Source: Planctomycetaceae bacterium (GTDB lineage: Bacteria > Planctomycetota > Planctomycetia > Planctomycetales > Planctomycetaceae). From it: a DNA stretch of 64,000 nt. The stretch spans positions 186,001 to 250,000 of the forward strand of contig JAWKUA010000003.1 of NCBI GenBank assembly GCA_041398785.1, given 5' to 3'. Position 1 is the stretch's first letter, and the number at the start of each line of letters is the position of its first letter. Shown in pieces: positions 1 through 9,077 of this stretch. The notes under the pieces are model-generated. The model had not been told where the DNA came from. It saw only the letters and a list, made by a program, of their open reading frames with translations, and made no database searches. The translations under genes and the position numbers were made by a program.

Positions 1-2
1 CG

Positions 3-1292
3 CACTTTCCTGCTCGCGCGAAGAATGTCATTTACGTTCACATGGTGGGAGCGCCGTCTCACCTGGACCTGTTTGACTTCAAGCCGGAGCTGCAGAGGCG
101 CAGCGGCGAGCTGTGTCCCGACGAGATGTTTCAGGGCAAGCGACTGGCCTTCATTCGCACTCAGCCGAAGCTGCTGGGAACGCCGATGGAACGGAAGTTT
201 CAGTTTCGACCGTGCGGCGCTGCCGGAATCCAGATCTCGGACCTGATGCCCCGCCTGCAGACGGTTGCCGATGAAATTACGTTCGTGCGATCCCTGCATA
301 CGGATCAGTTCAACCATGCTCCGGCACAGATGGCTCTGCTGACCGGGTTTCAAAGATTCGGCCGGCCCAGTCTCGGAGCCTGGACCACCTGGGGACTCGG
401 CAGCGAGAACGAGAATCTGCCGGGGTTTGTGGTGCTGATCACGGGACAGGTGCTGGGAGCCGGTAACAGCGCGTGGGGAAGCGGGTTCCTGCCGACCGTT
501 TTTCAGGGCGTCGAATTTCGCAGCCAGGGGGATCCGGTGCTGTTTCTTTCAAATCCTGACGGAGTCGGAACAGAAAGCCGTCGGCGAATTATCGACGCTG
601 TCAATCGCCTGAACACTGTGCAGCTGGCTGATGTCGGCGACCCGGAGATCGCAACCCGCATCAGTCAGTATGAGATGGCGTACCGAATGCAGTCGTCGGT
701 GCCGGAACTGATGGATATCGGTTCTGAACCGGCACATATCCATCGCCTGTACGGCACCAGTCCCGGTCAGACCAGTTTCGCCAACAACTGCCTGCTCGCC
801 CGGCGGCTGGTCGAACGCGGCGTTCGCTTTGTGCAGTTGTTCGATCAGGGCTGGGACCATCACAGCAACGTATTCACCAATCTGGCCCGCAAGACGCAAC
901 AGGTCGATCAGCCGCTGGCGGCGCTGATCCGTGACCTGAATCAGCGAGGCATGCTGGACGAAACTCTCGTCGTGTGGTCGTCGGAATTCGGCCGCACTCC
1001 CATGGGTCAGGGAGCCGACACCGGCAGCAAGACAACCACCGGCCGCGATCATCACAGGGACGCTTACTCGATCTGGATGGCGGGAGGCGGCGTCAAACGC
1101 GGTTTCGTTTACGGACGAACAGACGATCTTGGATATTCCGTGGTCGAAGACGGCATGCATATCCACGATCTGAACGCAACTATTCTGCACCTGCTGGGCA
1201 TTGACCACGAACGTCTGACGTTTAAGTATCAGGGTCGACAGTTCCGCCTGACCGACGTGGAAGGCGTCGTGGCAACAAAGCTGTTGGCCTGA
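3..1292 (+). CDS. DUF1501 family protein, 5' end cut by window
   Basis: The reading frame is open from base 3, so the gene begins before the window; the first visible residues (HFPARAKNVIYVHMVGAPSH) match the usual lead-in of DUF1501 proteins just after their Tat signal. DUF1501 proteins belong to the alkaline phosphatase/sulfatase-like superfamily and are very abundant in planctomycetes, normally exported and often paired with a DUF1553/cytochrome gene. Visible family motifs are GWDHHSNV, WSSEFGRTP, the GRDHH motif and a C-terminal HIHDLNATILHLLGIDHE block followed by a conserved Phe-Lys-Tyr-Gly/Gln-Gly-Arg stretch. The C-terminus is complete. Substrate is unknown. The partner gene, if any, would lie upstream outside the window. 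Confidence 0.9.
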   Translation, partial: HFPARAKNVIYVHMVGAPSHLDLFDFKPELQRRSGELCPDEMFQGKRLAFIRTQPKLLGTPMERKFQFRPCGAAGIQISDLMPRLQTVADEITFVRSLHTDQFNHAPAQMALLTGFQRFGRPSLGAWTTWGLGSENENLPGFVVLITGQVLGAGNSAWGSGFLPTVFQGVEFRSQGDPVLFLSNPDGVGTESRRRIIDAVNRLNTVQLADVGDPEIATRISQYEMAYRMQSSVPELMDIGSEPAHIHRLYGTSPGQTSFANNCLLARRLVERGVRFVQLFDQGWDHHSNVFTNLARKTQQVDQPLAALIRDLNQRGMLDETLVVWSSEFGRTPMGQGADTGSKTTTGRDHHRDAYSIWMAGGGVKRGFVYGRTDDLGYSVVEDGMHIHDLNATILHLLGIDHERLTFKYQGRQFRLTDVEGVVATKLLA

Positions 1293-1516
1293 CTGACCTG
1301 ACCGGTCCGACGCCGACGGCAGACCTGCCGTTGCGACGAAAAGCGATTGCCACGCGCAACGTCAACGGTCGGAGCAATCCGACTCGAAGCTGGCGATTCC
1401 ACGCGGAACCGTTCCGGTCTATACCCCGAGCGGGGCAATTTGAGGAATTCTGGCTCGCGGCATGAAAAAGTGCGAAAAGTATCAGCGTTCGCCGCGGCCA
1501 GTATAAACTGCCGCGC

Positions 1517-2059
1517 ATGAGCAACCATCAGCCAGTCGCCGAATCGTGGAAGTTCTGCCCTCGCTGCGGTGCGGAAGCCGACGTCACCGGTCGCAATCCG
1601 TTCCACTGCAACTCCTGCGGACACACGCACTACTTCTCTCCGGTCACAGCCGTCGGCGCGATCACAACGGACGCGGACGGCAACGTGATGCTGCTGATTC
1701 GGGCAAAGGATCCCGGCAAAGGCAAATTCGGTCTGCCCGGTGGTTTCGTGGATCCCGGTGAATCGGCCGAAGACGCGCTGCGGCGAGAAGTGTTTGAAGA
1801 AGTTTGCCTGCAGGTCACGCGGCTGACCTTCCTGGCAACATTCCCCAACAGCTACGAGTTCGCCGGAACCGCAATTCCCGTGACCGATCTGTTCTTCATC
1901 GCGGAAGTTCAGTCGTTCGACGGTATCGCTGTGCAGGACGGTGAAATCGCCGCGTGGCACTTCTGCCGCCCCGGTCCGAGCGAACTGGGCAACATGGCGT
2001 TCGAATCCAACAGACTCGCGCTGGAAAAGTATCTGCAGCAGCGAACTCCGCCGACGTGA
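1517..2059 (+). CDS. Nudix hydrolase with N-terminal zinc ribbon
   Basis: A 180-residue cytoplasmic protein. Residues 14-34 form a four-cysteine zinc ribbon (CPRC and CNSC), as in NADH pyrophosphatase-like Nudix proteins. The Nudix box spans about residues 76-98 with Glu82, Arg90, Glu91, Glu94 and Glu95 in place, so divalent-metal-dependent hydrolysis of a nucleoside diphosphate-linked substrate is likely. The usual glycine near the end of the box is Cys97 here. NADH, ADP-ribose or a sugar nucleotide are all possible substrates; the sequence does not decide. It stands alone between a DUF1501 gene and a convergent minus-strand pair. Confidence 0.85.
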   Translation: MSNHQPVAESWKFCPRCGAEADVTGRNPFHCNSCGHTHYFSPVTAVGAITTDADGNVMLLIRAKDPGKGKFGLPGGFVDPGESAEDALRREVFEEVCLQVTRLTFLATFPNSYEFAGTAIPVTDLFFIAEVQSFDGIAVQDGEIAAWHFCRPGPSELGNMAFESNRLALEKYLQQRTPPT

Positions 2060-2197
2060 ACTCAGCCAACCAGCCTCATGGCGACGGTTGCGGCTTCGCG
2101 GCGGAAGGATTGCTGACTGGCGTTCACCAATCTACGTCCGTCGTACTTTCTGCGAATGCGCGGAAGCTAACGTAGACGTTGCCCCGAGACGTTTGGC

Positions 2198-2953
2198 TCA
2201 GCAGATCGGACGGAATTCATACTGACCGGCGACTAACAGCGAATGCGGCGGCCGAGATGCGAACGCCGGATACACGGGAACCCCGATCTCGTCGAAGTAA
2301 AAACTGTTGTGGGATTCCGCGCTCACATCGACCGGGCAAAAGCTCCCGTCGATGGCTGCTGATGGGCCGTCAGAAGTTGCCAGCAGATCGGAAAGTACCG
2401 CAAGTGCGTCGTCAATCTCGAGCGGATGGCTGGCGATGCAATGCTTCCGATGATGAGAGGTCACGGTGTTGTATTCGTCAGGCTGCGCAAATTCGGGTAG
2501 TTGTTGAGCCCAGAGTTGAACGATGTCGCGGGTCGTCAGCTGGGGAAATCGTTCAAAGTCAGGCACGTGCGGTGCCGACGACTTCAACGCATCCCAGTCA
2601 GACCTGTCAATCAGCAACGCATCCTGCAACAACTGGCCTGGCTGAAGTTCGCTCAGCCATTGCTCCTGCGTACTACCATCTGTGAGGACCCGGTTCTCCG
2701 TTGCGAAGTACGGTGGCATCCACAGCAACTGAGTCCGCGTTCGCACAATATGGGCCAGGCCAGACTGCGAACACCAGGGATTCCAGCATTCCAGACACGC
2801 GATCGGTGCTACTGGCTCTGACGACCAGTCAGCATACTCAATGTTGTTTGAGAGCAAGACGTTTCCGTAGTACAGATGTCGCCAAACAACGGGCTGGTCA
2901 ACACGCCAGTCGTTAGACTCCAACTTCAGTGACAGGTTGCATCGTGGAAGCAT
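2198..2953 (-). CDS. conserved-looking protein of unknown function
   Basis: 251 residues, no signal peptide or membrane segment. I do not recognise the family. Around residues 53-62 is a cysteine/tryptophan-rich motif (CLECWNPWC) followed by a segment ending in LLWMPPYF, which looks like a structural core; the C-terminal third is acidic. It starts 23 bases after the stop of the dehydrogenase gene on the same strand, with GGAG upstream of the ATG, so the two are probably cotranscribed. The long frame, ordinary amino-acid composition and close spacing support a real gene. Confidence 0.65.
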   Translation of the reverse strand: MLPRCNLSLKLESNDWRVDQPVVWRHLYYGNVLLSNNIEYADWSSEPVAPIACLECWNPWCSQSGLAHIVRTRTQLLWMPPYFATENRVLTDGSTQEQWLSELQPGQLLQDALLIDRSDWDALKSSAPHVPDFERFPQLTTRDIVQLWAQQLPEFAQPDEYNTVTSHHRKHCIASHPLEIDDALAVLSDLLATSDGPSAAIDGSFCPVDVSAESHNSFYFDEIGVPVYPAFASRPPHSLLVAGQYEFRPIC

Positions 2954-2976
2954 GGCGCAGTCTCCGGTCGGAACGG

Positions 2977-4053
2977 TCAGCCGCCGATCGTCCGCTTCAA
3001 CGCTTCGGAAACGGCATCCGTCATCTGTGTTGTCGTCAGTGTTCCGCCCATGTCGGCGGTTCGCTTCGCGGGATCGCTGAGCACCTGAACCACCGCGTCA
3101 CGCAGAGCCTGTCCGGCTCGCTTCGTTTCTTCGTGAGGCAGCCATTCCAGCATCATTGCGGTCGACAGGATCATGGCGATCGGATTGGCGATCCCCTGCC
3201 CGGCGATGTCGGGCGCGGAACCGTGTACCGGCTGGAAGACGGCCGTGCGATCTCCGATATCTGCGGACGGTGCCATTCCCAGCCCGCCGATCAGTCCTGC
3301 AGCCAGATCGCTGAGAATGTCGCCGAACATGTTTTCCGTCACCAGCACGTCGAAGCGTCGCGGATCGCGCACCAGAAACAGCGCGGCGGCGTCCACGTAA
3401 ACATGACCGGCTTCGCAATCCGGGAATTCCTCCGCAACGCTGTCGAACACACGGCGGAAGAAAACCATCGACGAAAGCACGTTCGCCTTGTCGACCAGAG
3501 TCACACGACGTCGTCGAGTGCGCGCGATTTGGAAGGCCAGCCGACAGACTCGCTCGGCCCCGTCGCGAGTGATCGTCATCGTGTCGCAGACTTGGCTGGC
3601 GTCTGCCGCGGGCAATGCGTTCCGGCGCGAAAACAAACCTTCCGTGCTCTCGCGGACAAGCACGAAGTCGATATCGCCGGCCGAAGAGTCCTTCAGCGGC
3701 GTATCGTTCTCGTGATAGAGACGAATCGGACGGACGCCGCCGTATAAGTCCAGCCGTTCGCGCAGGTCGATCTGAGGAACGATTTCGCGTCCGTCGGGAT
3801 AACGCACGCTGGGCAGCCCCATCGCTCCCAGCAGAATCGCGTCGCTGGTCCGGCACGCTTCGAACACGAAGTCCGGCAGCGCGTCGCCGCTGGAAAGGTA
3901 CTCGCCGACGCCCGCGGAATGCTGCGTCAGTTGCAGCGTCACATCGTTCAGGTGCGGTTCAATTTCCTGCAGCAGCCGAACCGCCTGGGAGGTGACTTCC
4001 GGGCCGATGCCGTCACCGGGAAGAACGGCGATGTTGAACTGCCGGCGAGTCAT
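2977..4053 (-). CDS. isopropylmalate/isocitrate-type beta-decarboxylating dehydrogenase
   Basis: 358 residues, the full length of the LeuB/Icd family. These enzymes oxidise a 2-hydroxyacid with NAD(P)+ and decarboxylate the beta-keto product. Visible family residues are the N-terminal PGDGIGPEV, substrate-binding Arg98, Arg108 and Arg134, Lys189 (VDKANVL), metal-binding Asp221, Asp245 and Asp249, and the cofactor segment HGSAPDIAGQGIANP. The position of the catalytic tyrosine after RE(N/L)T is Phe141 here (RESTEGLF). No leuC, leuD or other leucine gene lies nearby, so 3-isopropylmalate is not assured; tartrate or another malate analogue is possible. First gene of a probable two-gene unit. Confidence 0.8.
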   Translation of the reverse strand: MTRRQFNIAVLPGDGIGPEVTSQAVRLLQEIEPHLNDVTLQLTQHSAGVGEYLSSGDALPDFVFEACRTSDAILLGAMGLPSVRYPDGREIVPQIDLRERLDLYGGVRPIRLYHENDTPLKDSSAGDIDFVLVRESTEGLFSRRNALPAADASQVCDTMTITRDGAERVCRLAFQIARTRRRRVTLVDKANVLSSMVFFRRVFDSVAEEFPDCEAGHVYVDAAALFLVRDPRRFDVLVTENMFGDILSDLAAGLIGGLGMAPSADIGDRTAVFQPVHGSAPDIAGQGIANPIAMILSTAMMLEWLPHEETKRAGQALRDAVVQVLSDPAKRTADMGGTLTTTQMTDAVSEALKRTIGG

Positions 4054-4268
4054 AGGGAATGGCGTAACGAGGTAATCGCAATCTGGGGGCGATCGCAGGT
4101 GAACGGCAATCGGGCGGGCAACACAGCTCGAACCGGTGCCAGTCTATCAGCAATTCGCACCGACGCACGCAGCACCGGCCCCGCTCGAATTGCGAACCGC
4201 CCGGAGATACGCTGTGCGAACCGATTTCATCCGTTCCGCAACCATCAACGACCGCAGGAGTTCCCGAC

Positions 4269-5291
4269 GTGAATCAACTCGTATCTCTGATCGCCCTGTC
4301 GTGTTGCACATGTGCAGCGATCGCGGCCGAACAGCAACCGATCCCGTTCATTTTCGACACAGACATCGGCAACGATGTCGACGACGCTCTGGCGCTGGGA
4401 GTGATCCACTCGCTTCAGACTCGCGGTGAAGTGAAACTGGTCGCCGTGACGATCACGAAGGACCACCCGCAGTGCGCCGCGTTCGTCGACGCGGTGAACA
4501 CGTTCTACGGTCGAGGCGACGTTCCGATCGGCGTCTGCCACAGCGGCATCACGACCGAACAAAGCAAGTTCACAGTGCTGGCCGACGAAAAGGATGACGG
4601 GCGGTTGCGGTACCCTCACGATCTGCTGAGCGGAACGAATGCTCCGGACGCTGTCAGCGTGCTGAGAAAAGCGCTGGCGTCTCAGCCGGACGGTTCCGTC
4701 GTGATCGCTCAGGTGGGATTTTCGACCAACCTGGCCAACCTGCTGAAATCAGGCCCGGACGACATCTCACCGCTGACCGGACATGACCTGGCGAAGAAAA
4801 AAGTGAAGCTGCTGTCCGTGATGGCCGGAGCCTTCGAACAGATCCGCAACGATTCCGGCCAACTGTACGACCACCGGGAATACAACATCGTCAAGGATAT
4901 CCCCGCCGCGACGACTCTGGCGAATTACTGGCCGACAGCGATTGTGTACAGCGGCTTCGAAATCGGACTGGCCGCCGCCTACCCGGCCGTCAGCATCGAA
5001 AACGACTACGAATACGTGGACCATCATCCTTTGAAGGAAGCCTACATCCTGTATATGCCGCCGCCCCACAATCGACCAACCTGGGACCTGACCAGCGTTC
5101 TGTATGGAGTCTACCCGGATCGCGACTTCTTCGACGTTTCATCTGCCGGAACAGTAACGGTCGCCGAAGATGGCCTGACAACGTTCGAAGCCAGCGACAA
5201 CGGCCGACATCGGTACCTGATCATGTCGCCGGAACAAAAGATCCGCGTGACCGAAGCCCTGGTGCAGTTGTCGAGCCAGCCGCCGAAGTAG
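4269..5291 (+). CDS. secreted inosine-uridine-preferring nucleoside hydrolase family protein
   Basis: 340 residues beginning at GTG. The first 20 residues form a signal peptide ending at AIAA-E, so the enzyme is probably periplasmic. The calcium-binding signature of nucleoside hydrolases follows at once (DTDIGNDVDDALAL, with Asp30, Asp32, Asp36, Asp38 and Asp39). Later residues (AQVGFSTNLANLL, then MAGAF and a C-terminal SVLYGVYPD) fit the IUNH fold. These enzymes split the N-glycosidic bond of nucleosides to base and ribose; the ribose cluster about 3 kb downstream is an interesting but unproven link. Specificity cannot be read from the sequence. Confidence 0.85.
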   Translation: MNQLVSLIALSCCTCAAIAAEQQPIPFIFDTDIGNDVDDALALGVIHSLQTRGEVKLVAVTITKDHPQCAAFVDAVNTFYGRGDVPIGVCHSGITTEQSKFTVLADEKDDGRLRYPHDLLSGTNAPDAVSVLRKALASQPDGSVVIAQVGFSTNLANLLKSGPDDISPLTGHDLAKKKVKLLSVMAGAFEQIRNDSGQLYDHREYNIVKDIPAATTLANYWPTAIVYSGFEIGLAAAYPAVSIENDYEYVDHHPLKEAYILYMPPPHNRPTWDLTSVLYGVYPDRDFFDVSSAGTVTVAEDGLTTFEASDNGRHRYLIMSPEQKIRVTEALVQLSSQPPK

Positions 5292-5322
5292 GAAAACTCG
5301 CCGTCGCTGAACTGGCAGCATC

Positions 5323-5395
5323 TCACAGAGGCACGGAGCCACGGAGGATACAGACCGCGGCACCAACCAGCCTCTGTGATCTCTGTGCCTCCGTG
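5323..5395. repeat. inverted repeat of the CACAGAGGCACGGAG type
   Basis: The left arm TCACAGAGGC (5323-5332) is the exact reverse complement of GCCTCTGTGA (5370-5379). Next to these, CACGGAGG and CCTCCGTG pair across the same centre. This motif recurs between genes in many planctomycete and related genomes; here it follows the nucleoside hydrolase stop and may act as an mRNA 3' structure. Confidence 0.6.
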
Positions 5396-5562
5396 TTTCA
5401 AATTCCCCGTAGCGACCGGCAGCCCACCGAAATCGGCACGGCCCAAACAATCCATCGTCGACAACTTTTGACATCGGCCGGATGGCACCGGCTGGCCAAT
5501 CTAACGGTTGCGGGTGATTCCGCAGTGGGCTGGAGGAGCTGCCGGAGGGCTGCGGATCGGTG

Positions 5563-5646
5563 CGCAGTAGTTGGGAACGACGGCGCAATGGTTGGGGGTT
5601 GCGGCGGAATGGGTGGGAGTCGCGGCGCAGTGGGTGGGAGTCGTTC
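5563..5646. repeat. four 21-bp imperfect tandem repeats
   Basis: Units start at 5563, 5584, 5605 and 5626. They share the pattern CGCARTGGKTGGGAGTYGCGG with a few changes per unit; the last two are the most alike. The unit length is a multiple of three, so any frame crossing it reads as a seven-residue repeat. Not part of a gene that I can support. Confidence 0.7.
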
Positions 5647-5855
5647 CGAGCCAGTCGGCTGCGGTTTCTGCGCGCTAATTTTGGCGTCAGAACCGTTCCA
5701 ACTTGTTCAACAAAACGTTCGGGCCGGAAACCGTCGGCTGTAAAACCCGACGTTTTCAATATTGCCGGCGAGGCAAACGGTGATTGTGAACCAGGGTGTA
5801 CGCGTTGGCCGCGCGGCGGCTGATTCCCTCACTTTGTTTGGAAAGATGTATCCTG

Positions 5856-6536
5856 ATGACGACAAGAACAAAGACTCCCGCCATCCCCAATTCGGAAGGC
5901 AAGTTTGATGCCTTCGCTCGCAACTTTGTGAAGCAGGTTTCGGAAAATCCCGACGAATATGATCTCAGCTCGGAAAAGATCGCGACGCTGCAGAAACAGT
6001 TGACGGAATGGGACACCACCTATGCCGCCGCCGAGGAAGCTCGCGACGCGGCGAAGGCTGCGACGGTTCAGAAGGACGAAGCTCGCGCGGCGCTGGAGGA
6101 ATCCATCCGCTCAGCCGCCCGCCGGATTCAGGCCGACGACGACGTGAGCAACGCGGCTCGCGAGAAGGCCGGGCTGCCGGTTCACAAGACGACTCGCACG
6201 CCGGTTCCGCCGCCGCGTACGTCACCCGTCGGCAGCGTGATCTCCACCGACGTGCTGGAACACACGCTGTCATATTCCGACCAGGGCACGCCAGATCGCC
6301 GAGCACGTCCGTACGGCATTCAGGGCTGCGAAATCTTCGTCAGCGTCTCCGACGCCGCTCCGGCGGATCCCGACGAATACGCTTTCGTGACACTCAGCAC
6401 GCGCACGCCGGAACGCATCACGTTCCCAAGCGCCGACGGCAACCGGACCGCTCACTACCTGCTGCGCTGGGTCAACACCAAAGGCGAATACGGCCCCTGG
6501 AGCAACCCCGTCAGCGCCACGATTCCGGCTGTGTGA
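5856..6536 (+). CDS. protein with C-terminal fibronectin-III-like domain
   Basis: I place the start at the ATG at 5856 (GGAAAG lies 11 bases upstream), giving 226 residues; the frame extends 20 codons further upstream. Residues 1-60 look like a helical cap; about 60-110 are Ala/Glu/Arg rich and likely coiled coil. A proline-rich linker (TPVPPPRTSP) leads to a beta domain ending in a motif (HYLLRWVNTKGEYGPWSNPV) typical of FN3-like folds. No signal peptide. Similar small proteins are common in planctomycetes and Verrucomicrobia; role unknown. It is followed by a clear intrinsic terminator. Confidence 0.75.
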   Translation: MTTRTKTPAIPNSEGKFDAFARNFVKQVSENPDEYDLSSEKIATLQKQLTEWDTTYAAAEEARDAAKAATVQKDEARAALEESIRSAARRIQADDDVSNAAREKAGLPVHKTTRTPVPPPRTSPVGSVISTDVLEHTLSYSDQGTPDRRARPYGIQGCEIFVSVSDAAPADPDEYAFVTLSTRTPERITFPSADGNRTAHYLLRWVNTKGEYGPWSNPVSATIPAV

Positions 6537-6568
6537 TAGCAGACGAAGAACCTCAACCCAGAACAGCA

Positions 6569-6598
6569 ACGGCGAGCCACGTGCTCGCCGTCTTTTTT
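6569..6598 (+). terminator. rho-independent terminator
   Basis: A 9-bp perfect stem (ACGGCGAGC at 6569-6577, GCTCGCCGT at 6583-6591) with a five-base loop, followed by CTTTTTTG. It ends the transcript of the FN3-like gene. Confidence 0.85.
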
Positions 6599-7191
6599 GC
6601 TCTTCGGGGAAACCGGGGTGTTGCAGACGGATCGATCATTGAACGCACGCCGATGTTCGCCGACAATGGAAACGCTGCTCTGAAAGGATCAGTCGTTGCG
6701 AGCCGACAGCAGCGGCGTTTCCGATTGTTGATGCCCGGAGGGCAGGCACAACGTCAGCCGGAGTCGGCAGGCTCCGGAAGCCGGCGACTCTGCGTCCGCA
6801 GGCCTGAAGGGCCGACGCATCCACGGCCGATAAGCCTGTATCGCCCCTCCGGGACTTTGGACAGGACTTAGGCATCTGACCGGTGGCTCACGCCACCGGC
6901 TAACGTTATGTCGGCCCGCCGGGCCTGAAACGCATCTGAACAAACACCGCCATTTCCCGGATGAGCGGTTTGTTCTGTGCGCGGGAGCCCCGGCTGCTTG
7001 TTCAACGGGGCAAGACCGAAATGTTACGCATCATTACTCCAGCATCCTGACGCCGTGCTGAATTTCCACACGCCCTTTTCGTCGCTCAGCTGCTCGCAGA
7101 CTTCGCCCTTGTGGTACAATGCCCGTCCACTGTGTCCCGCAGTGGGATGCATCAGGAGCAGACTGCAACGGCCAAATGTGAGGAGTGAGAA
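6599..7191. other. intergenic stretch with planctomycete-type repeats
   Basis: No gene supported. At 6880-6899 is a short palindrome (CCGGTGGC, loop TCAC, GCCACCGG). Around it (about 6760-6935) is GC-rich sequence with further inverted segments, resembling dispersed intergenic repeats of planctomycetes. The final 100 bases presumably hold the promoter of the SIMPL-domain gene, but no clear -35/-10 pair stands out. Confidence 0.5.
6880..6899. repeat. short GC-rich palindrome
   Basis: Arms CCGGTGGC and GCCACCGG separated by TCAC. No T-run follows, so it is more likely a repeat element than a terminator. Confidence 0.5.
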
Positions 7192-7986
7192 ATGCGACGA
7201 ATAATTCCAGTCTTGTTTCTGGCACTCGCCTCCGGTGCTGACGCAGAAGAAACACGATCGATCACAGTCACCGCAGTGAGTGAAGTCAAGGTGGTGCCGG
7301 ACGAAGTCGTGCTGACCTTCTCTGTCGACACGGAAGCCGCAGCGCTTTTGGACGCGAAGAAGAAGAACGACGAGATCACTTCAAAAGTGTTTGCACTGGC
7401 GCCACAGTTTGCAATTGAACCCAACGGCATGACGGTGACTCAGGTTGAACTGCGCGCTGGCCAATACAGCTACAATGATGAGGGAGACTATACGTTTGCG
7501 CGTGCCCTGGAAGTGCGGTTGACGGACTTCAAACAGATCGAGCCGTTTCTTGCGGCCTTGATCACCGCGGGAGTGGACCAGATTGATGCGATGGAATTTC
7601 GCGTCCGCGACCAGCGAAAGCACCAGACGAAAGCGCGGGAACTTGCCATTGGCTACGCCCGCGAGAAGGCCAGGCACCTGACTGAACTGACGAATATGAC
7701 ACTGGGACAACCGATCCGGATTGAGGAGAATCAGGTTCGCAACTTTGGTGTCGGCGGATTCGCCTCGAGACTTGACAGGGCGGGGCCGTGGCGCGGATTT
7801 GGCGGCGGCGGGTTTGGCTTAAGCATTCCCGGCAATAATCAGCAGAACATCATCACACGAAAGTCACCGGTGGTTCTGACGTCACTCCAGCAGAATGAAC
7901 GCGAAGCGACGGACGCTCTCATTGCACCCGGGCACATCAGGATTGAGGCAAGCGTGACTGTCGAGTTCGAGATGAGTAAGAAGTAA
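7192..7986 (+). CDS. SIMPL (DUF541) domain protein, exported
   Basis: 264 residues with a good ribosome site (GAGGAGTGAG just before ATG). Residues 1-18 are a signal peptide (PVLFLALASGADA). The rest fits the SIMPL/DUF541 fold: an opening strand ITVTAVSEVKVVPDEVVLTFSV, a helical Lys/Asp-rich stretch, paired strands and a C-terminal strand IEASVTVEFEM. Proteins of this family form oligomeric periplasmic or outer-membrane-linked assemblies; molecular role is poorly defined. A Gly/Phe-rich loop near residues 185-215 is specific to this protein. It appears monocistronic. Confidence 0.8.
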   Translation: MRRIIPVLFLALASGADAEETRSITVTAVSEVKVVPDEVVLTFSVDTEAAALLDAKKKNDEITSKVFALAPQFAIEPNGMTVTQVELRAGQYSYNDEGDYTFARALEVRLTDFKQIEPFLAALITAGVDQIDAMEFRVRDQRKHQTKARELAIGYAREKARHLTELTNMTLGQPIRIEENQVRNFGVGGFASRLDRAGPWRGFGGGGFGLSIPGNNQQNIITRKSPVVLTSLQQNEREATDALIAPGHIRIEASVTVEFEMSKK

Positions 7987-8010
7987 GGCGTGCGGCAGAT
8001 GAGAATCTAC

Positions 8011-8088
8011 CCGCCAGCCGCAGGGCGCTAGCCCCGGTTCTCAGCGTACACAACCGCGGCTAGCGCCGTGCGGCTTGCGGGCAGGTAA
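8011..8088. repeat. long imperfect palindrome, intergenic
   Basis: CCGCCAGCCGCAGGGCGCTAG on the left pairs with CTAGCGCCGTGCGGCTTGCGG on the right with few mismatches, leaving a loop of about 25 bases. It sits between the SIMPL gene and rbsK, close to the former's stop, and matches the style of GC-rich intergenic repeats common in planctomycetes. It could stabilise or end the upstream mRNA. Confidence 0.65.
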
Positions 8089-8156
8089 CAGCTCAGCTGC
8101 CGCTTGGCCTAACGGCGTCGGTCGTGCAATTGAACGTTGGGAGATCATGCGAATCC

Positions 8157-9077
8157 ATGAATGGACCGCGCAGCATTCTTGTTGTTGGTTCGATCAACAT
8201 GGACCTGGTTGTGCAGTCGGCTCGGCTGCCGACGCCGGGGGAGACTCTGATTGGTCGCAGCATCAGCGAGATTCCCGGCGGTAAGGGAGCGAATCAGGCT
8301 GTCGGGGCTGCTCGGCTGGGAGCGAACGTCAGTATGATTGGCCGGATCGGCGACGATGCGTTCGGCGGAAGACTGCTCGACGGCTTGAAGTCGGCCGGTA
8401 TCGACACGGGCGGCGTCAGGTCGACGGAAGGTTCTTCCAGCGGAATTGCGATCATCGGCGTCGAAGACAGCGGACAGAACTGTATCACGGTGATTCCCGG
8501 AGCCAATGGCCTTGTGACTCCGGAAGACGTGAGTGCTGCCGAAGCGTTGTTTTCCGCGGCCGATGTTCTGCTGCTGCAACTGGAGATTCCTCTGGCAACT
8601 GTGCGGGCAGCGATCGAACTGGCAAAGCGGCACGGCGTGCTGACCGTGCTGGATCCTGCTCCGGCGGTCACGGATCTGCCGCCGGAGATGCTGGAGGTGG
8701 ACGTCGTCTGCCCGAACGAGTCAGAAGCCAGTCTGCTGACCGGCATTGGCGTTTCGTCGCGAACCGCCGCCGAGAAAGCCGCGTTGGCGCTGCAGCAGCG
8801 CGGCGCGACGCGAGCGATCATCACGCTCGGCGATCAGGGAGCCGTCTTCTGCGACAAAAATGGTGAGTGCGGTTTCGTGGACGGCTTTTCGGTGCATGCA
8901 GTCGACACAACGGCTGCGGGAGACGCGTTCGCGGCGGCGCTGGGTTTGAAGCTGGCGGAAGCAGCCGACTTTCGCGATGCTGTCCGTTTCGCCTGCGCGG
9001 CCGGAGCCGTCGCGGCAACTCGCGAAGGTGCCCAACCGGGAATGCCATCGCGAGACGACGTCGAGAAACTCGTTTGA
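8157..9077 (+). CDS. rbsK: ribokinase (PfkB family)
   Basis: 306 residues from the ATG at 8157; an in-frame GTG at 8124 is an alternative. It phosphorylates D-ribose at O5 with ATP in the cytoplasm. Visible signatures are the opening VVGSINMDLVV, the sugar-binding GGKGANQAV, the central LLLQLEIP and the C-terminal PfkB motif DTTAAGDAFAAAL that carries the catalytic Asp and anion hole. Length is standard. It is followed 124 bases later by the ribose-binding lipoprotein and permease genes, which supports ribose as substrate. Confidence 0.9.
   Translation: MNGPRSILVVGSINMDLVVQSARLPTPGETLIGRSISEIPGGKGANQAVGAARLGANVSMIGRIGDDAFGGRLLDGLKSAGIDTGGVRSTEGSSSGIAIIGVEDSGQNCITVIPGANGLVTPEDVSAAEALFSAADVLLLQLEIPLATVRAAIELAKRHGVLTVLDPAPAVTDLPPEMLEVDVVCPNESEASLLTGIGVSSRTAAEKAALALQQRGATRAIITLGDQGAVFCDKNGECGFVDGFSVHAVDTTAAGDAFAAALGLKLAEAADFRDAVRFACAAGAVAATREGAQPGMPSRDDVEKLV

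Larger units (their letters stand above)
5292..5855. other. intergenic stretch with palindromes and tandem repeats
   Basis: No convincing gene. It holds an inverted-repeat element at 5323-5395 and four 21-base tandem repeats at 5563-5646 (listed separately). A minus-strand frame crossing the tandem repeats would encode a low-complexity Arg/His/Pro heptad protein, but it has no supporting start or homology. Confidence 0.6.

Noticed and set aside
2929..3747. 272-codon open frame antisense to the dehydrogenase gene
   Set aside because: The other strand carries a full conserved enzyme; this frame has no motif.
5139..5759. 206-codon minus-strand frame over the tandem repeats
   Set aside because: Its heptad look comes only from the 21-base repeats; no ribosome site and it runs into the nucleoside hydrolase gene.
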